Below are positions 30,769 through 40,899 of a DNA stretch of 64,000 nucleotides, piece by piece. This DNA comes from Rhynchopus euleeides (Eukaryota > Euglenozoa > Diplonemea > Diplonemida > Diplonemidae). The notes beneath the pieces were generated by a model. It made no database searches and was not told the origin of the DNA. It saw only the letters and a program-made list of their open reading frames with translations. A program made the translations under genes and the position numbers. Position 1 is the stretch's first letter. Each line of letters starts with the position of its first letter. The stretch covers positions 1,178,001 to 1,242,000 of the forward strand of contig OY723242.1 of NCBI GenBank assembly GCA_963210315.1, read 5' to 3'.

Positions 30769-31600
30769 TGTTCGTAGCGACAGGGAGGTGCAGCTTGCTG
30801 CGGTTGCACAGGACCCGATGGCCTTATGGTTCTGTGATGAGTCGATCCGGAGCAACAGAGATGTGGTCCTCACAGCCGTGCGGAAGAACGGTGATGCTTT
30901 GGAGTCTGATTTGGGCAACCTGTGGAAGGATCGTGAGGTCGTCCTTGCTGCTGTGAAGTCGTCGTTTTCAGGGTGTGCACTCAAACATGCTGACTTGACC
31001 TTCCGGAAGGACGAGGAGGTGGTGCTCGCAGCCACACACACTGACGGACATGCTCTTTGTTTTGCCGACCCTTCATTCGTCAGCAACCGAGACTTCATGC
31101 TTGCAGCCGTACGCAAGTGCGGGTGCGCTCTTCACTACGCCAGTGCTTCACTGTGCCGTGACAAGGAGCTTCAACTGACGGCCGTGTTGCAGGACGGGAG
31201 GGCGCTGCAGTACGCTGACCCTTCACTGCGAAGCGACAGGTCGGTTGTGCTTCAAGCGGCTCGTGCACACGGCGGTGCTCTGGAGTTCGCCGATCCTGTG
31301 TTCTGTGGTGACGAGGAGGTGGTCCTCGCAGCCGTGGCGAGTTGCGGCAGTGCGCTGCGCTTCGCCGACCACACACTGTGGAACAAGCGTGAGGTGGTGC
31401 TGGCGGCTGTGCGCCAGGAGGGACGTGCTCTTCAGTACGACCCCACAGCGCTGTGCTGCGACAAGGAGGTGGTGCTGGCGGCTGTGCGTGCCGACCCAGA
31501 CGCCTTCATCCACGCTTCTGCCCCGATGCGCCGCGACAGCGACGTCGTTGCTGCCGCCTTCCCTGAACTGCACCACAACAAGAGACGCCGTTGCGCCTGA

Positions 31601-32356
31601 CCCTCTACGCAGACCACGGGAGGCACAGGACCACTGTCTCTGTGTGTGCTGTTTCATCCGTTTCACCCTGAGTGCACTGTCTCATAACCCTGTTCCCTGC
31701 CTTGCTTGTGTGGTTGACAGGTGCTCCTTTGCACCGTATTGCTTGCTTGCCTTACAGCCACACACACAGCAGCACCTGACTCCTCTGTTGGAGGCAGCTG
31801 TGCGTTGCTGTCTGGGATGGGGCGGATGGGCAGTTTGCAGGATGCTGTCTGAACAGAAATCGGAAGGAAACCCCGTCGGTAAGGAGGTAAGGAGGTAAGG
31901 GGATGTGTGTGGCCCTCTGGGGGCGAGCCCCACCCCCACCCCTTCGTCTCCCTGATCTGTGGCAACCCTGTTGTGCCCAGCGTGGCGCCTGTTCTTTGTG
32001 AGGGTGGTTCGCTTTGCTGACTTGAGGTATGGAGGAGCACCCAGTGTCAGAGAGGGTTGAAAGTAATTGGGCTTGCGGGTTTGCGGGTTCGCACAACGCA
32101 GGAAACTGTGGCGGTGCAGAGCCATTGCCAGGACTCCCGTTTCAGGGGATGGGGTTCACGAAATCAGAACATCTTCACCGGGCACTGCACCACGGCTACA
32201 GTACCTGGCGACTAGCCACGGTTCCGGGGTGATTGCACTGCACTCTGTCGAATCTGTCGAAGCGGAGGAGGGGCAGAGCTGCAGTGGTTGCACCACCCCG
32301 TGACTTCGCCACACCACACCACCAGACACAGGCAAGGCTTAGCGTCTGTTGAATCA
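31601..32356. other. Spacer between DUF4116 copies 2 and 3
   Basis: No gene supported. 32278-32335 holds the family-type upstream block (GCAGTGGTTGCACCACCCCG) that precedes the start of the intact copy. Confidence 0.5.
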
Positions 32357-34537
32357 ATGGAGGTGTTCCTGAAGGACAGGCTGTGTGGGGAGCAGCATGC
32401 TGTGCACATCGGGGAGGGCGGCACCCCGGTTCATCTCAAGGAAAGCGCACTCGACGTGGTGCTCGGGTCCCCTGCTGACGCGCTCCCCGAAGATGTGGAG
32501 CTCTCGGTGGATGGGGTGGTGCTCGACGACAGCACCCCTCTGTGCGGTGCCGCAGGTGTGTCGCAGGGGTGCTGCATCGACGTGGCGCTCTCGGGTGCTC
32601 GCTTCGTTGAGGTGTTGGAGGAGCAAAGGCGCGACAAGCCGGGTGGGTCTGCCGTTGACATCAACACCATACCTGCCTGGGCACGGCGTCTGCGTGATGT
32701 GGCGCTTGCGGTGGTGCAGTGTGACGGCAACGCGTTGCAGCACCTCGATGAGTCTTTCCGGAGTGACAGACACGTCATCACCGCAGCGGTGCGCAGTCAC
32801 GGTGACTCATTTCAATACGCCTCCGAAGACCTGCGTGCAGATGAGGACGTGGTGCTGTCGGTGGCACTGGTCCGCTCGTGTCTCCTGATGGAATCCTCCA
32901 ATGTCCTGAGGCACGCATCACCTGCACTGCTCAGCAACAAGCCCTTCGTCCTCACTCTTGTGCAACGCTCTGGCCGTGCACTTCCTGTACTCAAACACGT
33001 CGATGCAGCGCTGCAGGCCGACAAGGAGGTCGTCATGGCGGCAGTCCAATGCGAACCTGTCGCACTCGAGCACGCCTGCGAGTCCCTCCGCAACGACAGG
33101 CAGGTGGTGATGGCGGCAGGCGAGGGCATCCAGCACGCAAGTGCTGCACTGCGTAATGACAAGGAGCTTGCTCTCCGTGCCCTACGGGCGGGCGTGTCGT
33201 CAGCTGTTTCTGCTTCTGAGGCACTGTGTGGCGACAGGGAGGTGATGCTGACTGCCGTGCGTCTATGGGGATACAACTTCAAACAGGCATCACCCACACT
33301 GCTTCACGACAGGGATTTCCAACGCGAGGCCGTGTTGTGGCACGGTGAGGCGTTGGAGTGCGTCCTCAAGCCGGCCCTGACGTGCTCAGACGTGCCGCTT
33401 CACCAAGACCGGGACCTTATTCTTGCAGCAGTCGAGACCTGCCCCCAGGCACTCCGACACGCCGACCCTTCCCTGCAGGGCGACAGGGAGGTGGTGCTCG
33501 CTGCGATGCACAGCAGATCACCGTGGGGTCACTACTTTGCACTGCGCTGTGCATCCTCAGACTTGAAGAAGGACGAGGAGGTGGTGTTGGAAGGTGTGCG
33601 GCGTGACTATTCCGTTCTCGAAGAAGCAGACTCCTCGCTTCGCAGCAACAGAGACTTCGTGCTGCAGTGTGTCAAGCTGCAGGGAGATGCCTTGAGGTAC
33701 GCCCCCCCCTCCGTGTCCAGCGACAGGGAGGTGCAGCTTGCTGCGGTGGCACAGGAACCCATTGCCTTGCAGTTCTGTGACGAGTCGATCCGCAGCAACA
33801 GAGATGTGGTCCTCACAGCCGTGCGGAAGCGGGGCTGTGCTTTGAAGTACGCTTCAGGCAACCTGCACAAGGATCGTGAGCTCGTGCTTGCTTCTGTGAA
33901 GTCGTCACAGGCGGCGCTGCAGCGTGCTGACGCGGCATTTCACGAGGACGAGGAGGTGGTGCTCGCAGCCATACACACTGACGGGGAGGCTCTTCCACAC
34001 GCCGACCCTTCTTTTCGCAGCAACCGAGACTTCATGCTTGCAGCCGTCCGCAAGTGCGGGCGCGCGCTTCGCTACGCCAGTGCTTCACTGTGCCGTGACA
34101 AAGAGCTTCAACTGACTGCCGTCTTGCAGGACGGGAGGGCGCTGCGGTACGCTGACCCCTCACTGCGAAGCGACAGGTCGGTTGTGCTTCAAGCGGCTCG
34201 CGCACACGGCGGTGCTCTGCAGTTCGCCGATCCTGTGTTCTGTGGTGACGAGGAGGTGGTCCTCGCAGCCGTGACGAGTTGCGGCAGTGCGCTGCGCTTC
34301 GCCGACCACACACTGTGGAACAAGCGTGAGGTGGTGCTGGCGGCTGTGCGCCAGGAGGGATGTGCCCTTGAGTACGCCCCCACAGCGCTGTGCTGCGACA
34401 AGGAGGTGGTGCTGGCGGCTGTGCGTGCCGACCCAGACGCCTTCATCCACGCTTCTGCCCCGCTGCGCCGCGACAGCGACGTCGTTGCTGCCGCCTTCCC
34501 TGAACTGCACCACAACAAGAGACGCCGTTGCGCCTGA
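32357..34537 (+). CDS. DUF4116-repeat protein, intact copy 3
   Basis: 726 residues. ATG at 32357 (MEVFLKDRLCGEQHAVHIGE) is chosen because it matches the conserved second Met of copies 1 and 2; the frame upstream has no other ATG in a conserved position. Residues ~1-90 may be a ubiquitin-like beta-grasp fold (inference). Residues ~105-720 are about 16-17 helical repeats of ~36 residues with the core SLRxDREVVLAAVRxxGxAL, i.e. DUF4116; many repeats carry Cys and paired Asp/Arg at the turn (SNRDF, CDKEV). A basic tail (HHNKRRRCA) ends it. DUF4116 repeats are common in protist multigene families of unknown role; a protein-binding solenoid is likely. It has no signal peptide or membrane segment. 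The copies on both sides are interrupted, so this is the only whole member here. Confidence 0.8.
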   Translation: MEVFLKDRLCGEQHAVHIGEGGTPVHLKESALDVVLGSPADALPEDVELSVDGVVLDDSTPLCGAAGVSQGCCIDVALSGARFVEVLEEQRRDKPGGSAVDINTIPAWARRLRDVALAVVQCDGNALQHLDESFRSDRHVITAAVRSHGDSFQYASEDLRADEDVVLSVALVRSCLLMESSNVLRHASPALLSNKPFVLTLVQRSGRALPVLKHVDAALQADKEVVMAAVQCEPVALEHACESLRNDRQVVMAAGEGIQHASAALRNDKELALRALRAGVSSAVSASEALCGDREVMLTAVRLWGYNFKQASPTLLHDRDFQREAVLWHGEALECVLKPALTCSDVPLHQDRDLILAAVETCPQALRHADPSLQGDREVVLAAMHSRSPWGHYFALRCASSDLKKDEEVVLEGVRRDYSVLEEADSSLRSNRDFVLQCVKLQGDALRYAPPSVSSDREVQLAAVAQEPIALQFCDESIRSNRDVVLTAVRKRGCALKYASGNLHKDRELVLASVKSSQAALQRADAAFHEDEEVVLAAIHTDGEALPHADPSFRSNRDFMLAAVRKCGRALRYASASLCRDKELQLTAVLQDGRALRYADPSLRSDRSVVLQAARAHGGALQFADPVFCGDEEVVLAAVTSCGSALRFADHTLWNKREVVLAAVRQEGCALEYAPTALCCDKEVVLAAVRADPDAFIHASAPLRRDSDVVAAAFPELHHNKRRRCA

Positions 34538-36854
34538 CCCTCTACGCAGACCACGGGAGGCACAGGACCAGGCCACCTGCCTGCAGAGGTGGACCGCTGT
34601 CGCACAGCCCCCTGTGCAGCAAGGCTCTGACGCGCTGCCTCTGCCGCATCCCCCGATGCAGGTGCATGGACAGCACATGGGTGACATATGCACGGGGGGG
34701 TGGTAGGCACCCCCCCGCAAAAAGCGGTGGCTGAGCTGCCCCCTATCTCCTGCGAGACGCGTTTTTGTCCGGTTGCACAAACAAAACAAAAGAAACCCGG
34801 CAATCCTTTTTGAACGATTTTGAACGATTTTTGGCCGTGCTCGTAGCATTCCCCGTTGAGGGGGTCGCTATTTCGTGTTCTCCTGGCCGCACGGAGGCAT
34901 TGCCTTACGTCGCCTCTTCCTCTTTTCCTTTGGTGGTGTGTTGGTCTGGCACAGAGGGCGGGACCGTGCTGATATGCACAGTGACGACTCTCCCTTTTGT
35001 TTTGTGCCCGCCTCCACCGAGATTCGGCTGATGCCTCTCAGACTGGGGGCGGGCGGTCGCCGACCCTTTTCTGTACGAGGTTTTCCACAGGCTGCACACC
35101 TGCCCCGCGGCTGTGTGGCAGTCTTCGCGGAGTGCAATGCGAAGGTCTGGCCTGACGTGGTGTGACTATTTAGACTCCAGGTGTCTCCACCCTTCCTGGT
35201 CTGGGGAGCCTCGGTACCCAAGCAGTTTTCGGTCATGCCCTGGACCACGGCCGTGCTAGACTCCTGGTGCAGGCACCCGTCATGGTCCGGGGACGGCCCC
35301 CCCAGGCAGTTTAACGTCTTACCCAGGACCTTTTTTTTTTCCCTCTTGTGTCCCATGCCTTGTTTGCAGTGATCGCATTGTTGGCCATCCTTGCTGTAGT
35401 TCGGCATGCCGCCCTTCCCACCTTCCCCCACCCCCTCCCCGGCGGTTTTGCTCTCCGTGTGGTTTGGTGGTACTGGTGAGCCATCTGGGGAAAGAACCTT
35501 GACAATCCCGGGCCGGCAGTACGTTCGTCACCCCCACGGGCTCGGCCGGTTTCTAAACCTTTAGGCAATCTACGTCCGCAGGCCAAGAACCCGGTGTGCA
35601 GATGCACGTTGGGAGCCCCCTGAAGTCCGCACACGCCCTCTCTGAGTAGTCCCCGACCAAGCGCTGGCCTCTCTGACCGACTACCATGCCGCCGCAGGCC
35701 AAGAACCCGGTGTGCCGAAGCACGTTGGGAGCCCCCTGAAGTCAACACAGCACCCCGCCAGTGGCTCCAGCTGTCCCTCCCCATGTCAGAGTTGACGGAA
35801 AAAGGCGGACCCTCTTTTGTCCCAGTGCTCCGTGCTATGCACTGGGACCCCGTTGCCCAGGCGGACCAGCCTGGGGGAGCCCTCGGGGTGTGGGGTTGAG
35901 TTTTACGACTTCCCTAGGTCTTAGGTAGTTTAAGGTCGTGCCCAGGACCTGCACCACAACAAGAGACGCCGTTGCGCCTGACCCTCTACGCAGACCACGG
36001 GAGGCACAGGACCAGGCCACCTGCCTGCAGAGGTGGACCGCTGTCGCACAGCCCCCTGTGCAGCAAGGCTCTGACGCGCTGCCTCTGCCGCATCCCCCGA
36101 TGCAGGTGCATGGACAGCACATGGGTGACATATGCACGGGGGGGTGGTAGGCACCCCCCCGCAAAAAGCGGTGGCTGAGCTGCCCCCTATCTCCTGCGAG
36201 ACGCGTTTTTGTCCGGTTGCACAAACAAAACAAAAGAAACCCGGCAATCCTTTTTTGATTTTGATATTTCAGTTCCTGTCTTATGTCCGACCGAAGACTC
36301 CCCTGGTGTGTTGCTGCTGCACCCTACGAACCTTGCAACCTTTGTTTCCTGCATGCTCACCCGTGTCGCTGAGTGACACGGCACTGCCGAAGCCACAGGT
36401 GTGTGACGTGTCTCGCTTTGCTTCTTTTCAAGGCGAATGCCCCGACGAATGTGCGTCAATCCCAAAAGCCAACTGGGCGTATATGGTATCACGACACCGG
36501 CGCACAGCTCAGCGCGTGTCCAAACACTGAAGCCAAGCAAAGGCAGGCCGTGTGGCTGTCCACGATACCCACGCGACAGTCTGTGTTGAGGACCAGATGC
36601 CACTTCCATTAGCATCTAACAGGTACCACTTCCACAGGCGGCATTCGACTGTCAAGGCGTGTTTCTGGAACTCACACGCGGAGTCGTGTAAACTGCGTAG
36701 ATTTTTACCTTTGGATGACACTCAATGCATGAGGCACACCCCTCCCCCTGTCTCCCCAAGAAGCTGACCCCCACCCACCCCAGCCCCTGCCCATCACTCC
36801 CCTCGCTTGTGTGTGTTGTGCACACCACCCCACCCCACGCCCCACAAGGAGGGG
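34538..36854. other. Rearranged spacer downstream of DUF4116 copy 3
   Basis: 34507-34815 (the last codons and 3' flank of copy 3) recurs at 35948-36256. Between them, 34870-35095 is an inverted match to 56945-57155, and 35580-35625/35697-35742 are direct repeats (AGGCCAAGAACCCGGTGTGC, GCACGTTGGGAGCCCCCTGA). 36660-36850 repeats 25548-25740. No independent gene is supported. Confidence 0.55.
35948..36256 (+). repeat. Duplicate of the 3' end and flank of DUF4116 copy 3
   Basis: About 310 bp nearly identical to 34507-34815, beginning in the codons for HHNKRRRCA and running through the downstream sequence to CCCGGCAATCCTTTTT. It carries no usable part of the gene, so it marks an unequal-exchange or insertion boundary. 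Confidence 0.75.
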
Positions 36855-38040
36855 TTGTGCTCTTGGGATTGCAGTGGCTGCACCAAGCCGTGACAAGGAG
36901 CCTCAACTGGCGGCCGTGTTGCAGGACGGGAGGGCGCTGAAGTACGCTGACCCTTCACTGCGAAGCGACAGGTCGGTTGTGCTTCAAGCGGCTCGTGCAC
37001 ACGGCGGTGCTCTGCAGTTCGCCGATCCTGTGTTCTGTGGTGACGAGGAGGTGGTCCTCGCAGCCGTGACGGGGTGATGGGTCGTCAGGGTAGCGGACCT
37101 GGCGACTACGGCTGGCACCTCCACGTGGTGAACCCTGGGGGCCTTTGCGAACAGACCGTTGAGGTAATGATGCGTCACATATGTCGCACGCTTTGCTTAA
37201 GGTAGCGCATTGCGTGGTCGGGGCCGGACGTATCCCTCTGGAGAACCGGTGTTTCGCTTAGACCGCTAAGACCAGTCAGGCTGCACGCGGCGCTTAATGA
37301 AGCGCGCCGCGTGGCCAGAAGAAACTGTGGGCGACCAACGGACACTCACCACCACAGTGATTGCAGAGGCGTTCCTGGTCGCGGTCTGCTTGCCGACAAC
37401 AGGTACGGATAGAAGATCGTGTTAAAAACTAAAAGTAGAGAGGCGAAAGGAAGACAAAGCCGGGGGAGCCACGTGTGCGTTAAACTTGTCCCACGCGCCC
37501 CGGTGAAATACACGTAACACCTGTTCAACCAGCCGTTGCTACGCCTTCTCCTTTTTACGCCCACTGGGTTGGAGTTGAACCGCGCAATCGTTCATCCGAC
37601 CGCAGCTTTATGCGGCCGGCGCGGTGTAAACAAACGAGTGCATTAATCGTATTTTGTTGCATATTGTTACCTTCCTTTCTACCTTTTAGCCTTTTCCCGC
37701 CAGCCCACAGAGATAGGAGCACGCTCTCCCTTTTTATTGATGTTCTTGCTGTTAGCTTTTAGCTGGGTCCGCCCCGGCGAAGACCGGCGTCTTCTGGCCG
37801 TCTGGGGGGTCTGGCAATTGCGCTGGGCTCCCTGGATCCTCTGGATGAGTCAGTCTATAAACAAAATCAATAGGTCCTCGCAGCCGTGACGAGTTGGGGC
37901 AGTGCGCTGCGCTTCGCCGACCACACACTGTGGAACAAGCGTGAGGTGGTGCTGGCGGCTGTGCGCCAGGAGGGATATGCCCTGCAGTACGCCCCCACAG
38001 CGCTGTGCTGCGACAAGGAGGTGGTGCTGGCGGCTGTGCA
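36855..38040 (+). pseudogene. Chimeric DUF4116 fragment
   Basis: The family upstream block (36855-36893, GCTCTTGGGATTGCAGTGGC) is joined straight to an internal repeat at the shared bases CCGTGAC (the internal partner is at about 24502-24508 in copy 1). The fragment encodes about two and a half repeats (QLAAVLQDGRALKYADPSLR onward), is interrupted at 37072 by an 801-bp element, resumes at 37873 for about two more repeats and is then joined to the duplicated spacer at 38040 (CACAAACAGAG). It cannot make a full protein. Confidence 0.7.
37072..37872 (+). mobile_element. 801-bp non-coding element with 19-bp target duplication
   Basis: Flanked by the exact 19-bp repeat GGTCCTCGCAGCCGTGACG (37053-37071 and 37873-37891); the other DUF4116 genes carry this block once (for example 34258-34276). 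It starts GGGTGATGGGTCGTCAGGGT, shares CACCTCCACGTGGTGAACCC with the head of the 525-bp element (GCCTCCACGTGGCGAACCCC), and ends CTATAAACAAAATCAATA. No open frame. The duplication length again suggests retrotransposition. It contains GGAGTTGAACC (complement of a B-box-like sequence) near 37570. Confidence 0.7.
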
Positions 38041-38552
38041 CAAACAGAGTAAAACAACGGGGGTCTTCGCTCCGAGGTGGTTGTCAGTGTATGTTGGTGC
38101 ATTTTCTGGCAGTGATCCAACAACATTGGTGGGGATCACCCCACATTAGCCCCATACAATCCCGAAATCCACCTCAGTAATTCCCCCATCACAAACTCGT
38201 TTGAGCACCGTCGGTGCGTAGGGGGGAGTCGTGAGGTCGAGGAAGGACGGGCGATCGAAGCTAGGGCGTGATTGAGCATTTGGTTCTTCGCTGCCTCGAC
38301 GATCAGCCCACTGAGGGCGAGTTGGGTTCCTCGGCAGAGTCCTCTGCGATGCTTCCCTCCCCTGCATCTTCCCTTGTTGTGGATGACTCGTCGGGCTCTC
38401 AGCCCGGCCACGCTACGCTTAATTACCCGTCAGATACTGTGCCACCCCCGCCACCCACAGCACTCTCTGTGTCAGACTAACCCGCCAATAAAGGGAAAGA
38501 GGAAGAGGCGATGTAAGGCAATGCCTCCGTGCGGGCCAGGAGAACACGAACC
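38040..38552. repeat. 513-bp segmental duplicate (partner 25036-25548)
   Basis: See the partner entry. Both copies end within AGGAGAACACGAACCA, after which the flanks differ. Confidence 0.75.
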
Positions 38553-39125
38553 AACGACCCCTCACCGGGGGACGAACACTGCCAAAGAATCGTTCAATCG
38601 TTCGATGTGTTGGTGTTGATCAATGATGTCAGAACATCATCATTGGGTGTCAATGGGACCGAACGGGTCTGTGCAGTAGGTCCTTGGGATTGTCGACAGC
38701 AAGAAGTATTGGGTGTGCTGCGTGGTATCGTGTTACTGTGCCTACCCCCCCCCCCCTGCAAGATAGATCCGCCTTTGAACTATGATATACCTGGTGTGGT
38801 GACTACAAAACTGTCCTCACAGTACAGCAACACAACACAAGCCGATCATATCACGTGGATCTCGGACACAACCTGCACAACGAGTGAAGGGAGATCATCC
38901 TTGTGATTCCTCCCCTGTAAGACAAGCGCCAACACTTTCAGAATCTTACAGCTGCCACGGTCTGGGAATAGCTGCAGAGAACACTACCCCTCCCACCCCC
39001 CCGCTCCCCATCCGTTGTTGCATCAGATTCAGCCTTCTCAGCATTGCGCCCAGCCCACCCCCCCCTCCCAGACCTGGCATTCCCAGCAACGCACCACCCC
39101 CACCCCCCGCGCCGCGGGTCTTGAG
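38553..39125. other. Upstream region of the OGFOD3-like gene
   Basis: 38785-38815 (ATACCTGGTGTGGTGACTAC) recurs near 53584-53606 and 63628-63648. 39000-39115 is very C-rich. No gene or clear promoter element is identifiable. Confidence 0.4.
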
Positions 39126-40250
39126 ATGGCGGTGCACGCGCTGCGGTGTGTGGCAGCTGTTGCCCTTGTGGTTGCAGCCGTGTCGGCAGGGAAGGCGGCA
39201 GAGGGTCGTGTGGAGGATCGCATTCTCGATGCCGATAAGACGGTTGTTGAGTGCCAGGGAGCTGAGATGTACAGAAAGCAGGCGATGTGCATGCCGACGG
39301 AGTGCGGGACGCGGCACGTCCGTGGCTTCTTTGGGGGGGAGAGCGCAGATGTGTTGAAGCGTGTGGCCATCAAAGGGCTGAGCCTCGGGAAGGCGAACGG
39401 GCCTGCCTCGATTGTCGACCTGCACCAGGGTGTGGTGAGCCACGGCGACAGCTTCATAAACTACCACCTGAAGGCTGCTAGCCTTCAGAAGCATGCAGAC
39501 CTGCAGCCGCTTCTGCTGACGCGTGCTGAGCTGGACCACTTGCGCGATCACATCGCGATGCTGAAGGACTTTGTGCAGGATGAGTTCGAAGTGGAGAAGG
39601 TCGAGGGCGAGGTCCCTGAGCTTTTTCTCGCCACACCCGTCTTCTTCTCGCAGCTCACAGACGGTAAGCCGCGCAATGTGCACGACGAGTATTGGCACTC
39701 CCATATCGACACAGAGCAGTACGGCTCGTTTGCCTTCACCACACTCTCATATCTCACGACGCAGAATGACTCATTCGAGGGAGGCAATTTGGTATGTCTT
39801 GTGGGTTCCCCTCCCGTTTAGCGAGCCGCCTCACAGCGGGAGACAAGCTGGCAGGGGTTTGGCACGGAGAGGGGAAAGGTCCATCAGCTGTACACCTGAG
39901 CAGGTGGCTCGTCATGGGATGCCCTTTGGGGGTGCACCGCTGCTGTGCATGCCACACCCACACGCCCTTGCTGCGCACAGGTCATCGATGACATACCGCT
40001 CCACCCCGAAGTGGGCACGGTCGTCGCCTTCACCAGCGGTGCGGAGAACCCGCACAATGTCGAGCAGGTCACACGCGGGACGCGCTACACTCTGACCGTT
40101 GCCTTCACCTGCGCACCACCGCCGGTGGGTGTGCGGCTTGAAGAGGCGTTCTCCTCTGTTCCTCTGAGGGAGGACAGCCAAGGAGGCAGCACAGAGACGG
40201 AGAAGGCAGAGTCTGGCGGCGGCGAACCTGCCAAGGATGCAGAGCTGTAG
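39126..40250 (+). CDS. OGFOD3: OGFOD3-like 2-oxoglutarate/Fe(II) dioxygenase, two exons
   Basis: Exons 39126-39791 and 39981-40250; the intron (189 nt) is GTATGT...CACAG, phase 0, and its removal joins FEGGNL to VIDDIPLHP. The product is 311 residues. Residues ~5-22 (ALRCVAAVALVVAAVSAG) form a signal peptide or membrane anchor. The double-stranded beta-helix has the iron ligands His-x-Asp in YWHSHIDTEQYG and a distal His in SGAENPHNVEQV, followed by the 2-oxoglutarate-binding Arg in RGTRYTLTVAFTC. FEGG and the TRY...VAF block are the diagnostic C-terminal signature of the OGFOD3 (C17orf101) family within the prolyl-4-hydroxylase-like superfamily. Members are membrane-anchored, presumably facing the secretory lumen, and their substrate is unknown. 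The acidic C-terminal tail is disordered. Confidence 0.85.
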
Positions 40251-40899
40251 CACCCGCAGCCTGAAGGGGGGGGGGGGGGCGGGGGTGGTCTGTTCCCTCA
40301 CGATTCCGAAATGCCGTCCAGGTCTTCGGCACGATCCGCATATTTTGCGTTGTGTTTCAATACACCGGTTTCTCAGCAAAAGCCTTTTGTCTCGTGCACT
40401 CAAGTCCTTCACTCTGTGTCACTTTGCAACCTTCTGAGGCAGGTTCACTTTTTCTCACCTTTCTGCAGTGGCTATGTTGGATTAGCGGATCTGCACCGTA
40501 CAGGAGTCCACGAGACTAACGCACGAGAACCGACACGCCATCCACTTTTCTGCACTTCTGAGGGAAGGTCCCCCGCCGTGCACCACTGTGAGGAGGGGTG
40601 GAGATGTTGTGGATATTTGCAGCCAGACGATATTTCCCATTTACTGGGCTGGGAGGCATGAACCTACCTCCCCAACCCCCCGCCCCTGGCTGAAACATCA
40701 ACGCCTTCCGGCGCCTCGCTAGATGCGCGAGAAGGTGGCACCGGGGCCTACCCCACCCCCGGGTCGATGGACTCAGCCCCTCTTTCTGCACCGCATGCAG
40801 CAACTGTCGTCACAGGTGCACCCCACCCACCACCCGCACCTCGTGGCAGCGCTTTGCACATCACCACAATACCCACACCCTTGCAGGCGAGTGCGTGCC
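40251..40899. other. Spacer; left part of the cyclase duplication
   Basis: A 15-bp G tract near 40265-40280. From about 40676 the sequence matches 53956 onward (CCCGCCCCTGGCTGAAACAT), i.e. the upstream boundary of the duplicated receptor-cyclase segment. CCCTTGCAG just before the ATG looks like a possible 3' splice site of a 5'-UTR intron. Confidence 0.45.

Larger units (their letters stand above)
26169..31600 (+). pseudogene. DUF4116-repeat gene, copy 2, broken by two insertions
   Basis: ATG at 26169 (MSGEGMEVFLKDRLCG, identical start to copy 1). Homology runs to about 26650, stops at the Penelope-like element, resumes at about 29399 (ALLSNKPFVLTVVQRWG), is interrupted again at 30243-30768 and ends at TGA 31598-31600 (NKRRRCA). 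About 65 bp of target sequence present in copy 1 (about 22693-22757) are missing at the first insertion. The two insertions and the lost bases make it a pseudogene unless very unusual splicing occurs. Confidence 0.75.

Noticed and set aside
37560-37640. tRNA on the minus strand (GGTTCAACTCC)
   Set aside because: No cloverleaf could be drawn around the B-box-like bases.
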